NCBI GenBank assembly: GCA_963760715.1
Contig: CAVXDY010000007.1
Span: 434,001-498,000 of the forward strand
From: CAVXDY01 sp963760715
Lineage (GTDB): Bacteria > Actinomycetota > Thermoleophilia > Miltoncostaeales > Miltoncostaeaceae
DNA length: 64,000 nucleotides
Direction: 5' to 3'
Part shown: positions 40,646 to 48,234 of the stretch, one piece after another
Layout of the letters: every line of letters begins with the position of its first letter
How positions within the stretch are numbered: the stretch's first letter is position 1
Notes under the pieces: generated by a model
The model's input: only the letters and a program-made list of their open reading frames with translations
Told to the model about the DNA's origin: nothing
The model's database searches: none
Program-made: the position numbers and the translations under genes

Positions 40646-40843
40646 CTACGCGGTGGGCTGGAGGAGCTCCTCCGCCTCGTCGGGGAGCCGGTGGCCGGCG
40701 GCCGCCACCGATCTCACGAACAGGGTCTTGTCGATGCGCCCGTTGTAGATCGGCACCGACGTCTCCACGCAGAGACGCACGACCTGCTTGCGGGCGAGCC
40801 CAAGCGCCTCGGACAGCTCGTCCGGGGTGAGGTGATTGGCCAC
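40646..40843 (-). CDS. Small helix-turn-helix protein
   Basis: A 65-residue protein: ANHLTPDELSEALGLARKQVVRLCVETSVPIYNGRIDKTLFVRSV reads like a single MerR/excisionase-type HTH with a short C-terminal tail. GTG at 40843 has a strong GAGGAGG seven bases upstream, and a sigma-70 promoter lies about 120 bases upstream. It is the first gene of a two-gene unit with dacB, so it may regulate wall-related genes; target unknown. Confidence 0.7.
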   Translation of the reverse strand: MANHLTPDELSEALGLARKQVVRLCVETSVPIYNGRIDKTLFVRSVAAAGHRLPDEAEELLQPTA

Positions 40844-40973
40844 TGAGACCTCCTCGATGGGATGACGACCCGTTCACTCGCCAGCCGTCGGGGTGCTCTC
40901 GGCTGGGGACGGGTCACGGCGAGCCGGGTGTCTAGGCCCTGGGGCCTGAGGCTCGAGCGTCCATGTACCAGGG

Positions 40974-41002
40974 GTTATCGACCCGCAGAGGCTCATTGTC
41001 AA
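40974..41002 (-). promoter_or_regulatory. Sigma-70 type promoter of the HTH-dacB unit
   Basis: On the minus strand TTGACA (41002-40997) and GATAAC (40979-40974) are exactly 17 bases apart. The predicted start near 40967 gives a leader of about 120 bases before the HTH gene. Confidence 0.7.
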
Positions 41003-41062
41003 GCCACGTTAGCCGCTCCGTGCGGACGACATTCGTGCGCGCGGTCGTCCCGCGGGACGGGG

Positions 41063-41902
41063 TCAGCGAGGCGTCTGGAGGAGCCGCGTTTGCGGCCGGA
41101 ACCGCTCGCGGGCGGCGCCCAGCGCCCACACGCCGATGAACCCGATGGCCACCACCAGGCCGCCCGCGAGGGCGTCCGTGACGTAGTGGTTGGCCGTCCC
41201 GGTGATGGTCAGGAAGACCACGGCGGGGTAGGCCAGGGCGAGCAGGCGCAGCGGCCACGAGCGCAGCAGCACCAGGCCGACCATGCCGATCATCAGCGCG
41301 TAGCCGAAGTGCATCGAGGGCACCGCGGCGTGCGGGTTGAACCACCCGGCGAACACGCCGCCGTGCAGGTCGATGTCGCTGACCTTCTTGAGCGAGTCGA
41401 CGAACCCGTCGCCGGCGCCCATCAGGCGCGGGGGGGCGACCGGGTAGACCATGTAGACGATCAGCGCGAGCCCGTTGGCGGCGAAGAAGGCGTTCCGCAC
41501 GTACGGGTAGACGCGTGCCCGCCGCTTGTAGAGCCAGATGAAGAACAGCGGCGTCACGGTCCAGTGGGCGTACAGGTAGAAGTAGTTCAACGCCTCGGCG
41601 AGCTGGATGTGGTTGAGCACCCACTGCTGGATGCTGGTCTCCACGAACAGGCCGGAGCTCTTCTCCCAGTTGATGATCCCCGCGGCGTTCTCGAACGCCG
41701 TCGAGGGCCGCCCGATGACCAGCGCGCGCGAGGCCTGGTAGATGAGCAGCGCCAGCGCGAAGAGGGCCACCTCGAACGCCCAGGGGTGGTTCCGGAAGGG
41801 GTACTTGATCGCCGCTCCCGCGCGCGCGAAGGGGCCCATCCTCAGAGGCGGCGCCGGCGAGAGGGCCGTGCTGCGCGTGTTTGTCCAAAGCGTGTCGCGC
41901 AT
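41063..41902 (-). CDS. PAP2-superfamily membrane phosphatase / inositolphosphotransferase-like
   Basis: A 279-residue protein with about six transmembrane helices. The phosphatase motifs PSMHFGYAL and GTANHYVTDALAGG (catalytic His) are intact. The middle NYFYLYAHWTVTPLFFIWLYKRR and VYPVAPPRL resemble the PAP2-like group that includes inositol phosphorylceramide synthase relatives in actinobacteria. ATG at 41902; a later Met at 41839 is an alternative. A lipid phosphate or phosphoinositol substrate at the membrane is likely. Confidence 0.82.
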   Translation of the reverse strand: MRDTLWTNTRSTALSPAPPLRMGPFARAGAAIKYPFRNHPWAFEVALFALALLIYQASRALVIGRPSTAFENAAGIINWEKSSGLFVETSIQQWVLNHIQLAEALNYFYLYAHWTVTPLFFIWLYKRRARVYPYVRNAFFAANGLALIVYMVYPVAPPRLMGAGDGFVDSLKKVSDIDLHGGVFAGWFNPHAAVPSMHFGYALMIGMVGLVLLRSWPLRLLALAYPAVVFLTITGTANHYVTDALAGGLVVAIGFIGVWALGAARERFRPQTRLLQTPR

Positions 41903-42017
41903 GCCACCGAGGGTCGCGGGGAGGTGCCAAAAACGTACGCCCAAACGTATCGCTTGTTTCAGCGTCATCACAACTCGGGCGCGGCCGATTCTCATCGGCA
42001 ATTCATCTTGCGAGACG

Positions 42018-42039
42018 AGGGCGCCCCTCGGGACGCCCT
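42018..42039. terminator. Possible hairpin downstream of tRNA-Pro
   Basis: On the minus strand AGGGCGTCC-CGAG-GGGCGCCCT forms a 9 bp stem with one G-T pair about 12 bases after the tRNA. No T tract follows, so it may be a processing or Rho-assisted end rather than an intrinsic terminator. Confidence 0.35.
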
Positions 42040-42050
42040 TGTCTACGCGA

Positions 42051-42124
42051 TCGGGGTGCCCGGATTTGAACCGGGGACCTCTCCGACCCGAACGGAGCGC
42101 GCTACCAAGCTGCGCCACACCCCG
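42051..42124 (-). tRNA. tRNA-Pro (CGG anticodon)
   Basis: The minus strand folds as a cloverleaf: acceptor CGGGGTG/CACCCCG, D arm GCGC-AGCTTGGTA-GCGC, anticodon stem CTCCG/CGGAG with loop TTCGGGT (anticodon CGG), T arm CCCGG-TTCAAAT-CCGGG, discriminator A. CCA is not encoded. The anticodon fits the high-GC proline codon CCG. Confidence 0.93.
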
Positions 42125-42186
42125 CCGCTGAGCGGCCCGCGGATGGTAGCGGATGCGCGTGCGGACCAGACGCCGGCGGAACCGTC

Positions 42187-42420
42187 CTAGACGGTGATGA
42201 CGCCCTCGACCTCGGGGACGGCGCGGCGCAGCTCGGCCTCGATGCCGAGCGTGAGCGTGGCCGTGGACATGGGGCAACCGCCGCACGAGCCCTGCATGCT
42301 GAGGTGGACGAAGCCCTCCTCGTCGAACTCCACCAGCTCCACGTCCCCGCCGTCCGCGTGCAGGGCGGGGCGGATCTGGTCGAGCACGTCCTCGATCTGG
42401 GTGAGAATCTCCGCCGACAT
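42187..42420 (-). CDS. NifU C-terminal domain Fe-S scaffold protein
   Basis: A 77-residue single-domain protein: VLDQIRPALHADGGDVELVEFDEEGFVHLSMQGSCGGCPMSTATLTLGIEAELRRAVPEVEGVITV. The CGGC pair is the NifU-domain cluster-binding motif, so it likely carries or transfers Fe-S clusters. The ATG at 42420 has AGGAGG seven bases upstream. It is divergent from the nitrilase-family gene, with a TACCAT -10 box at 42453-42458. Confidence 0.88.
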   Translation of the reverse strand: MSAEILTQIEDVLDQIRPALHADGGDVELVEFDEEGFVHLSMQGSCGGCPMSTATLTLGIEAELRRAVPEVEGVITV

Positions 42421-42451
42421 GCCGCCTCCTGGAGCCGAATCCGACAACGCG

Positions 42452-42458
42452 CATGGTA
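42452..42458. promoter_or_regulatory. Shared divergent -10 box (CATGGTA)
   Basis: On the plus strand CATGGT ends six bases before the CTG start of the nitrilase-family gene; on the minus strand the same bases read TACCAT, placed about 32 bases before the NifU-like ATG. The same geometry occurs at 45773. Confidence 0.4.
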
Positions 42459-42463
42459 GCGCC

Positions 42464-43282
42464 CTGAGGGTCGCCGCGGTCCAGATGACCAGCTCGGCCG
42501 ACCGGGAACGCAACCTGGCCGTCGCCGGGGAGCTCGTGAGGCGCGCGGCCGGGGTCGGGGCGCGCCTTGTGGTCCTGCCCGAGAAGTGGCCCTACGTGCA
42601 CGGTCCGCGGTCGCGCGAGGGCGGCGAGGACCTGGAGGGGCCCTCGGTGGGGGCCGCCCGTGGCTGGGCACGCGAGCTGGGCCTCGCGATCCTGGCCGGG
42701 AGCGTCATCGAGGACGCTCCGGACGGACGGGTCTTCAACACGAGCGTCCTGGTGCAGCCTGACGGCGCCGTGTCGCACGTCTATCGCAAGCTGCACATGT
42801 TCGACGTCGACGTGGGCGGGGTCTCCTACCGCGAGTCCGCCGTCACGCGGGCGGGCGCCGAGATCGTGGTGGGCGAGGCGCTGGGGCGCCGCATCGGGAT
42901 GTCGGTCTGCTACGACCTGCGCTTCCCCGAGCTCTACCGGCGCCTGGCGATCCAGGGCGCCGAGGTGATCGTGGTGCCGTCGGCGTTCACGGCCGCCACC
43001 GGCCGGGACCACTGGGAGCCGCTGCTGCGCGCCCGCGCCATCGAGAACCAGGCTTTCGTCATCGCCGCGAACCAGTTCGGCGGGCACGACGACGGGACGG
43101 TCTCCCACGGGCGGAGCATGATCGTCGACCCCTGGGGGGTCGTGCTGGCGCAGGCGCCCGACGGGGAGGGCGTCGTGGTGGCCGACCTCGACTTCGACCG
43201 CCTGGCATCCGTGCGGGCGCGCCTGCCCGCCCTGGAGCATCGCCGGCCCGACGTCTACGGCTCCCTGGATCCGGGGAGCTAG
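42464..43282 (+). CDS. Carbon-nitrogen (nitrilase/omega-amidase) family hydrolase, probable CTG start
   Basis: A 272-residue amidase-fold enzyme. The Glu-Lys-Cys triad is visible: VVLPEKWPY, YRKLHMFDVD and SVCYDLRFPEL; a final HGRSMIVDPWG segment is typical. Relatives are omega-amidases or deaminated-glutathione amidases. The codon aligned with the family start (xRVAAVQMTS) is CTG at 42464, six bases after a CATGGT box. An ATG at 42419, overlapping the divergent NifU ATG, would add 15 non-homologous residues. The TAG stop lies inside the 19 bp repeat shared with nagA. Confidence 0.82.
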   Translation: MRVAAVQMTSSADRERNLAVAGELVRRAAGVGARLVVLPEKWPYVHGPRSREGGEDLEGPSVGAARGWARELGLAILAGSVIEDAPDGRVFNTSVLVQPDGAVSHVYRKLHMFDVDVGGVSYRESAVTRAGAEIVVGEALGRRIGMSVCYDLRFPELYRRLAIQGAEVIVVPSAFTAATGRDHWEPLLRARAIENQAFVIAANQFGGHDDGTVSHGRSMIVDPWGVVLAQAPDGEGVVVADLDFDRLASVRARLPALEHRRPDVYGSLDPGS

Positions 43283-43297
43283 CGACTCACGACACTA
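43279..43297. repeat. Solo copy of the 19 bp stop-codon repeat
   Basis: CTAGCGACTCACGACACTA is identical over 19 of 19 bases to 822-840, the right terminus of the element behind fusA. It is bordered by CTAG on both sides. It provides the TAG stop of the hydrolase (43280-43282) on the plus strand and the TAG stop of nagA (43297-43295) on the minus strand. Confidence 0.85.
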
Positions 43298-44425
43298 GCC
43301 CAGGCCCGCCAGGTCCCCCGGCAGGCCGGGGTCGGCGTGGGCCACCCGCCCGCCGATCAGCGTGAGCCGTGGGACGAGCCCCTCGTCGAGCACGACGAGG
43401 TCGGCGGCCCCGCCGGGGGCCAGGCCCGCCGGAAGCCCCAGAAGGCGCCGAGGGGCCTCCACGGCGGCCGCGAGGGCGGCGCCGCGGGAGATGCCGGCGC
43501 CCGCCAGCGTCCGGGGCCCGGCGTCCAGGCCCGCCGCGCTTCCGGCGAGGCGCCCGCCGATGCTGGCGCGCACGCCGTCCGAGACGATCTCGCGCCCCCC
43601 GAGCCGGTAGCGGCCGGGCGGCGCGCCGGCCGCCGCCGAGGCGTCGCTCACCAGCACCAGGCGCCGGCCCGCGGCCCGGGCCAGCACCGCCGCCACCTCG
43701 GGCGCCACGTGCACCCCGTCCGCGATCAGCGACACCCGGGCCCGGCGATCGAGCAGGAAGGCGGTGAGCGCCGATGGCGCCCGGCTCTCGATGCCGCGCA
43801 TCGCATTCAGGGCGTGGGTCAGGAGCCGGGCCCCGGCGGCGATCGCGCGCCTCCCGGTCTCGGCGTCGGCCTCGGTGTGGCCCACGGCGGCCACGGCGCC
43901 GGCGCGCGCGATCCGGGCGACGGCCTCCAGGGCGCCCGGGAGCTCGGGGGCCAGGGTGACGATGGCCGGGGAGAAGGCCGCGAGCAGCCGCTCGACCTCC
44001 TCGGGCGCCGGGGGCCGCAGCTCGGAGACGCGATGGGCGCCGGGCCGCGCCAGGAAGGGGCCCTCCAGGTGGACGCCCAGGGGGCGGGCCCCGTCCGCGG
44101 GCCACTCGGTGGCGGCGAGGGCAGCGGCGGCGCGGCGGTAGGCGGCGGCCGAGCGGCTGACCAGGGTGGGGCAGAAGGCCGTCACGCCGGCGCCCGGGAG
44201 CGCCCGCGCCACGGCGGCCGGCTCGCCGGGGTCGTCGCCCACCTCGACGCCCCCGAAGCCGTTGACCTGAAGGTTGACGAGGCCGGGCGCCACGATCCAG
44301 CCCTCCGGCAGGCGCCGCCGGTCGCGGCCCTCCGGGCTCGCGAGGATGCGCCCGTCCGCCACGGCCACCTCGCCCGTCCCCAGGCGGCCGGCGCGCAGCA
44401 CCAGCCCGGCCAGCCGCAGCGTCAC
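43295..44425 (-). CDS. nagA: N-acetylglucosamine-6-phosphate deacetylase
   Basis: A 376-residue amidohydrolase (TIM barrel) that deacetylates GlcNAc-6-P during amino-sugar use or wall recycling. Motifs: LVNLQVNGFGG, GVHLEGPFLARPGAHR (metal Glu), GHTEAD (His), THALNAM (His), LIADGVHVAPE and LVSDASAAAG (catalytic Asp). GTG at 44425, seven bases after the upstream gene, so the two are co-transcribed. Its stop is inside the 19 bp repeat. Confidence 0.92.
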   Translation of the reverse strand: MTLRLAGLVLRAGRLGTGEVAVADGRILASPEGRDRRRLPEGWIVAPGLVNLQVNGFGGVEVGDDPGEPAAVARALPGAGVTAFCPTLVSRSAAAYRRAAAALAATEWPADGARPLGVHLEGPFLARPGAHRVSELRPPAPEEVERLLAAFSPAIVTLAPELPGALEAVARIARAGAVAAVGHTEADAETGRRAIAAGARLLTHALNAMRGIESRAPSALTAFLLDRRARVSLIADGVHVAPEVAAVLARAAGRRLVLVSDASAAAGAPPGRYRLGGREIVSDGVRASIGGRLAGSAAGLDAGPRTLAGAGISRGAALAAAVEAPRRLLGLPAGLAPGGAADLVVLDEGLVPRLTLIGGRVAHADPGLPGDLAGLG

Positions 44426-44432
44426 GTCGCCC

Positions 44433-45767
44433 TCAGCCGGCGGCGCCGGCGCTCTCGGCCATCAGGGCCACGGGATCGAGGCCGGGCGCTCCCAGCTCCC
44501 GCGCGAGGTCCTCCGGATCGAGCTGCCCGCCCTCCAGCCACAGCTCGCGCAGCAGGCCGCCGGCCGCCGCCTCGGCGAACCAGCGCGAGCCGTGCTCCTC
44601 CTGCAGGTGATGGCGCAGGACCGCGCCCAGGGTGCGCCCGCGCATGTCGTCCGCGGCGCCGAGCCCCGCGAGCCCGTCCGCCAGCCGCAGGATCGGGGGC
44701 CACGGCAGACCCAGGGCGCGCGAGAGCCCGTCCTCGTCACCCTGGCCGGCCGCGGTGCGCACGCCCTCGGCCGCGGCCCGCGCCATCAGCAGGCGGACGG
44801 CCGCCGCCGACCGCGACACGGGCTCCGGGTCGGGCAGGCGCAGCACGCGGGAGTTCCACGCTCCCTCCGCCAGCAGCCCCTCGAGCAGCGCGCCGGCGCC
44901 GCGGGCCAGCGCGGGGTCGGGCAGCAGGCGGGCCTCGGGCGGCAGCCGCGGCGAGACGCCGCCGGTCGCCGCCAGGGCCCCGGCCTCGCGCAGCGCCTCC
45001 GCGTACCCGGCCAGGCCCTCCAGGCCCGACCCCGCCGGCGCCGTCCGCGGGGCGTCGAGCTGAAGCAGCTCCAGGGTGCGGCTCACGGCGCCCGCCGCCT
45101 CGCGGGCCGGGAGGTCGGCCTCCAGGTGCGGCGCGCGCACGAGGCGCGGGAGGTCGGCGGCGTCGACGTCGCCTCCAGGCACGCCGAGGGCGTCGCGGGC
45201 CAGCCGGTCGAGGGCCTGCCCGGCCAGGTCGTCACCCGCCCCGAGGAACCCGGTGGCCACCTCGGCGAGGGCGGCCAGGTCGAAGCCCGCGGCGCCGGCC
45301 AGCAGCTCCTCGGGCGACCCGGCGCCGAGCTCACGGGCGGCCTCCTCGCGCCGCTGGCGGGCCTCGGCGACCAGAGCGCCGATGCGGTTCTCGATCGCCC
45401 GGATCCGGGCGGTCTGCAGCGCCGAGCGTCGCTCCCGGTCCGGCTCCGCCGCCAGGGCCGCGTCCACGGTGATCAGGGGGATCCGGTCGCCCTCCGCCTC
45501 CACCACCGGGTCGCTCAGGCGGTTCCCGACCTCCCGGATCTCCTCCTCGCTCGCGGACCGCAGCAGCCCCTCCGCCGCGAAGCGGGCCAGGGCGCGAGCC
45601 GCCCGGGCGCCGGGGCCCGTGGCCTCGTCCGCGGCGGCGAGGATCCCCGCGACGGCGCCGGGCGAGAACAGGCGCTCCTGCAGGTCCCGGTCCGCGGCCG
45701 CCGGGTACCGGAGGAACGCCTCCACGTCGTGGCGGTACTCCTCGAGGTCCGGGGCGCGGCGTGCCAC
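44433..45767 (-). CDS. Hypothetical helical protein
   Basis: A 444-residue Ala/Leu/Glu-rich, almost wholly helical protein that I do not recognise. The end (LRHHLQEEHGSRWFAEAAAGGLLRELWLEGGQLDPEDLARELG) faintly resembles the C-terminal part of M3/M32-type helical metallopeptidases, but no HEXXH motif is present. No signal peptide or membrane segment. GTG at 45767 follows a TAGTAT box by six bases. It heads a unit with nagA and is divergent from the RNA methyltransferase gene. Confidence 0.7.
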   Translation of the reverse strand: MARRAPDLEEYRHDVEAFLRYPAAADRDLQERLFSPGAVAGILAAADEATGPGARAARALARFAAEGLLRSASEEEIREVGNRLSDPVVEAEGDRIPLITVDAALAAEPDRERRSALQTARIRAIENRIGALVAEARQRREEAARELGAGSPEELLAGAAGFDLAALAEVATGFLGAGDDLAGQALDRLARDALGVPGGDVDAADLPRLVRAPHLEADLPAREAAGAVSRTLELLQLDAPRTAPAGSGLEGLAGYAEALREAGALAATGGVSPRLPPEARLLPDPALARGAGALLEGLLAEGAWNSRVLRLPDPEPVSRSAAAVRLLMARAAAEGVRTAAGQGDEDGLSRALGLPWPPILRLADGLAGLGAADDMRGRTLGAVLRHHLQEEHGSRWFAEAAAGGLLRELWLEGGQLDPEDLARELGAPGLDPVALMAESAGAAG

Positions 45768-45772
45768 AGCGC

Positions 45773-45779
45773 CATACTA
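45773..45779. promoter_or_regulatory. Shared divergent leaderless -10 box (CATACTA / TAGTATG)
   Basis: On the minus strand TAGTAT is followed by six bases and the GTG of the hypothetical gene; on the plus strand CATACT is followed by six bases and the GTG of the RNA methyltransferase. One short palindrome-like box thus appears to serve both directions, with no ribosome-binding site on either side. Confidence 0.5.
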
Positions 45780-45784
45780 GGTCG

Positions 45785-47203
45785 GTGGAGCGCCCCCGCC
45801 GTGACGACGTAGTGGCCCTGGAGGTCGAGGACCTGGCCTTCGGCGGCGCGGGCGTGGCCCGTCTCGAGCGCTTCGTGATCTTCTGCCGGGACACCGCGCC
45901 GGGCGATCTGGCGCGGATGCGCATCACCAAGGCCCGGCGCCGCTACGCCGAGGCCGACCTGGTGGAGGTCCTTCGCCCCGGGCCCGACCGCGTCGCCGCC
46001 CCGTGCCCCTACGTCCCGCGCTGCGGGGGCTGCCGCCTGCAGCACCTGAGCTACGCCGCCGCCCTCGCCGCCAAGCGCGACCAGGTGGGCGAGCACCTGG
46101 TGCGCATCGGGCATCTGACGGGCGTGGACGTGCGCGAGCCCGACCCGGCCGTGGCGATCTACGGCTATCGCAACAAGATGGAGTACTCGGTCGCTCCCGG
46201 CACGGACGGCACGGACGGCACGGCGATCGGGATGCACGCGCGCGGCCGGTGGGATGAGGTGGTCGACCTGCGCGCGTGCCTCCTGGCCACGCCGCTCGGC
46301 AACGCGGTCCGCGAGAGCGTGCGCGCGTGGGCCGCCCGCGAGGAGATGGCCGCGTACGACCAGCGGGCGCAGGCGGGCGACCTGCGCCACGTGGTGGTGC
46401 GCGAGGGCATCGCGACCGGCCAGGTGCTGGTGACCGTGGTCACCTCCCCCGGCCTCGAGGAGCGGGTGGACCGGCTCGCCGCCCCGCTGGCCGAGGCCCA
46501 TCCCGAGCTGGTGGGGCTGGTGCACGCCGTGAACGAGGGCGTGGCGGAGGTGACCACCGGGCTCCCGTCGCGGGTCGTGACCGGCCGCGACTGGCTGGAG
46601 GAGCGCGTCATGGGCGTGACCCTGCGCCTGTCCGCGGGCGCCTTCTTCCAGACCAACACCGGCATGACGGACACCCTCTACGGCCGCGTGGCCGAGGCCG
46701 CCGGGCTCGACGGCTCACAGGTGCTCTACGACCTCTTCGCGGGGGCGGGGAGCATCGGCATCGCCCTCGCCGCGGGCGCGCGGCAGGTGGTGGCGGTGGA
46801 GATCTCCGCGGAGGCCACGGCGGACGCCGAGCGCAACGCGCGCGCCAACGGGGTGGCCAACCACACGGCCGTCGCCGGCGACGTGGGCGTGGTCCTCCGC
46901 GACCGCGGCGACCGTTTGCCGCCCCCGGACGTGGTGGTCGTGGATCCGCCTCGCGCGGGGCTGGCGGGCCGGGCCGTGCGGCGGATCCTGGAGCTCGGGG
47001 CGCCGACGCTGGTGTACGTCTCCTGCCAGCCGGCCACCTTCGCCGACGACGCCTCCCGGTTCGTGGAGGGCGGCTACCGGCTCGAGTGGGTGCGCCCGGT
47101 GGACATGTTCCCCCAGACGCCGCACATCGAGTCGGTCGCGCGCTTCACCCGCGATCCCGCCGCGCCGCCCGGGTCAGCGACTGCAGACGGGCCAGTTGGA
47201 TAG
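45785..47203 (+). CDS. 23S rRNA (uracil-5-)-methyltransferase RlmD/TrmA family
   Basis: A 472-residue m5U methyltransferase. An N-terminal TRAM domain (VVALEVEDLAFGGAGVARLERFVIFCRDTAPGD) is followed by the 4Fe-4S motif CPYVPRCGGCRLQHL, the catalytic domain with SAM motif YDLFAGAGSIGIALAAGA, VVVVDPPRAGL, and the nucleophile Cys in LVYVSCQP. Target uracil (rRNA or tRNA) is unresolved. A threefold 9 bp tandem repeat (46199-46225) encodes GTDGTDGT in a loop. GTG at 45785 after a leaderless-type box. The 3' end overlaps a convergent fragment. Confidence 0.9.
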   Translation: MERPRRDDVVALEVEDLAFGGAGVARLERFVIFCRDTAPGDLARMRITKARRRYAEADLVEVLRPGPDRVAAPCPYVPRCGGCRLQHLSYAAALAAKRDQVGEHLVRIGHLTGVDVREPDPAVAIYGYRNKMEYSVAPGTDGTDGTAIGMHARGRWDEVVDLRACLLATPLGNAVRESVRAWAAREEMAAYDQRAQAGDLRHVVVREGIATGQVLVTVVTSPGLEERVDRLAAPLAEAHPELVGLVHAVNEGVAEVTTGLPSRVVTGRDWLEERVMGVTLRLSAGAFFQTNTGMTDTLYGRVAEAAGLDGSQVLYDLFAGAGSIGIALAAGARQVVAVEISAEATADAERNARANGVANHTAVAGDVGVVLRDRGDRLPPPDVVVVDPPRAGLAGRAVRRILELGAPTLVYVSCQPATFADDASRFVEGGYRLEWVRPVDMFPQTPHIESVARFTRDPAAPPGSATADGPVG

Positions 47204-47428
47204 GTACGGGCCGTTGACCGCGCCCGCGTCGAGGTGCGACTCGCACTCGGCGACGCCGCGCAGGCGGTCCTCGGACTGGCCGTAGGCCGCCGCGGCGAGG
47301 CGGATGGCCTCGGCCGGCGCGGAGGGCTCCTGATCTCGCCGGGCATGCCGCAGGGCGCGTTGGTGCAGGGCGCGCTCCCTGCGAAGCTGCGCGCGGAGCG
47401 CCTGCGCGGTGCCCTGGAGCTCGGCCAC
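47174..47428 (-). pseudogene. Truncated lytic transglycosylase (SLT-like) fragment
   Basis: An 84-residue frame: a coiled helical lead (AELQGTAQALRAQLRRERALHQRALRHARR) then EAIRLAAAAYGQSEDRLRGVAECESHLDAGAVNGPY, which matches the start of an SLT/resuscitation-type transglycosylase domain including the catalytic Glu of CES. The family normally continues with LGLFQ and 60 or more further residues; here it stops after NWPVCSR inside the convergent methyltransferase gene. No signal peptide is visible. Probably a decayed gene end. Confidence 0.5.
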
Positions 47429-47502
47429 GCCCTGTGACGTTCGTCATGCCGACCAAAGGATCGCCCGCAAACAGCGGCGGCTCTGAGGCGCCGCGCCTTC
47501 GT

Positions 47503-48183
47503 TCAGTAGGGCGGCTGGTCCTGGTGCCAGCCGCCGATGGCCCGGAACGCCTCCCAGAACGACCGCTTGGCCGCCTGCTCGTCCAGCGAGGAGTCGATGT
47601 CGGGCACGTAGAGCGCCTCGATCGTGGGCGTCCAGCGCTGCACCACGCCGGTCTCGGGACGGATGGGCTCCGAGAGCGGGAACTCCAGGCCGTTGAGCGC
47701 CTCCACCACGCGCTCGCCCATCGCGACGACCAGGGCCGGCTGCACCACCTGGATCTCCCGCGACAGCCACGGCGGGCAGAGCTGCGCCGCTTCGGCCGGG
47801 TCGAGGTGAGTGCACTTGACGCACAGGGTCCCGTAGAGGCGCAGGGGGTCGATTCCCAGGCGTTGCACGCTCTTCAGGATCGCCGTGCCGGCGCGGCCGA
47901 AGAAGGCGACCCCCTCCTGGCGCTCGGCCAGGCCGGCCGTCCATTTCACCAGCATGAGCTCGGCCTGGGGCGAGCCCGAGCTCAGGACCGGAAGCTCACC
48001 GTCGGGGCGGCAGCGGTCGCAGCTCGTGATCTCGTCGTTCAGGGCGGCGATCTCGGCGATCGCCCGCCGCAGGTACGCGTCCTGGATGTCCTCGGCGCTC
48101 GAGGCCGGGGTCGCGGCCGGTGACAGCGGGCGTCGGCCGCGGGGGGCGCGCGACCGGCGTGGCGTGGGGGGTTCTGGGGTCAT
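47503..48183 (-). CDS. Uracil-DNA glycosylase-like protein with altered catalytic motifs
   Basis: A 226-residue protein of the family 4/5 UDG fold. The Fe-S cysteines look conserved (SCDRC, TLCVKC, QLCPPWL) and EGVAFFGRAGTAILKSVQRLGI follows the family. But the GEAPG motif that holds the catalytic water site reads LVKWTAGLAER, and the usual HPS/HPA motif near the end reads YVPDIDSSLDE. It may be a structural or RNA/DNA-binding relative without glycosylase activity. ATG at 48183, with a TAAATA box about 14 bases upstream. Confidence 0.78.
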   Translation of the reverse strand: MTPEPPTPRRSRAPRGRRPLSPAATPASSAEDIQDAYLRRAIAEIAALNDEITSCDRCRPDGELPVLSSGSPQAELMLVKWTAGLAERQEGVAFFGRAGTAILKSVQRLGIDPLRLYGTLCVKCTHLDPAEAAQLCPPWLSREIQVVQPALVVAMGERVVEALNGLEFPLSEPIRPETGVVQRWTPTIEALYVPDIDSSLDEQAAKRSFWEAFRAIGGWHQDQPPY

Positions 48184-48234
48184 CGGCGACGGTGGTATTT
48201 ACCGGGTCCGGCGTTACTCCTGCCGGGGTCTGTT

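Noticed and set aside
40649..40877. N-terminal extension of dacB from the GTG at 40877
   Set aside because: It overlaps the small HTH gene, has no homology-like features and would bury the signal peptide 76 residues inside the protein.
46199..46225. Threefold 9 bp tandem repeat in the RNA methyltransferase gene
   Set aside because: In frame, encodes GTDGTDGT in a likely loop; ordinary codon-level expansion, noted but not reported as a finding.
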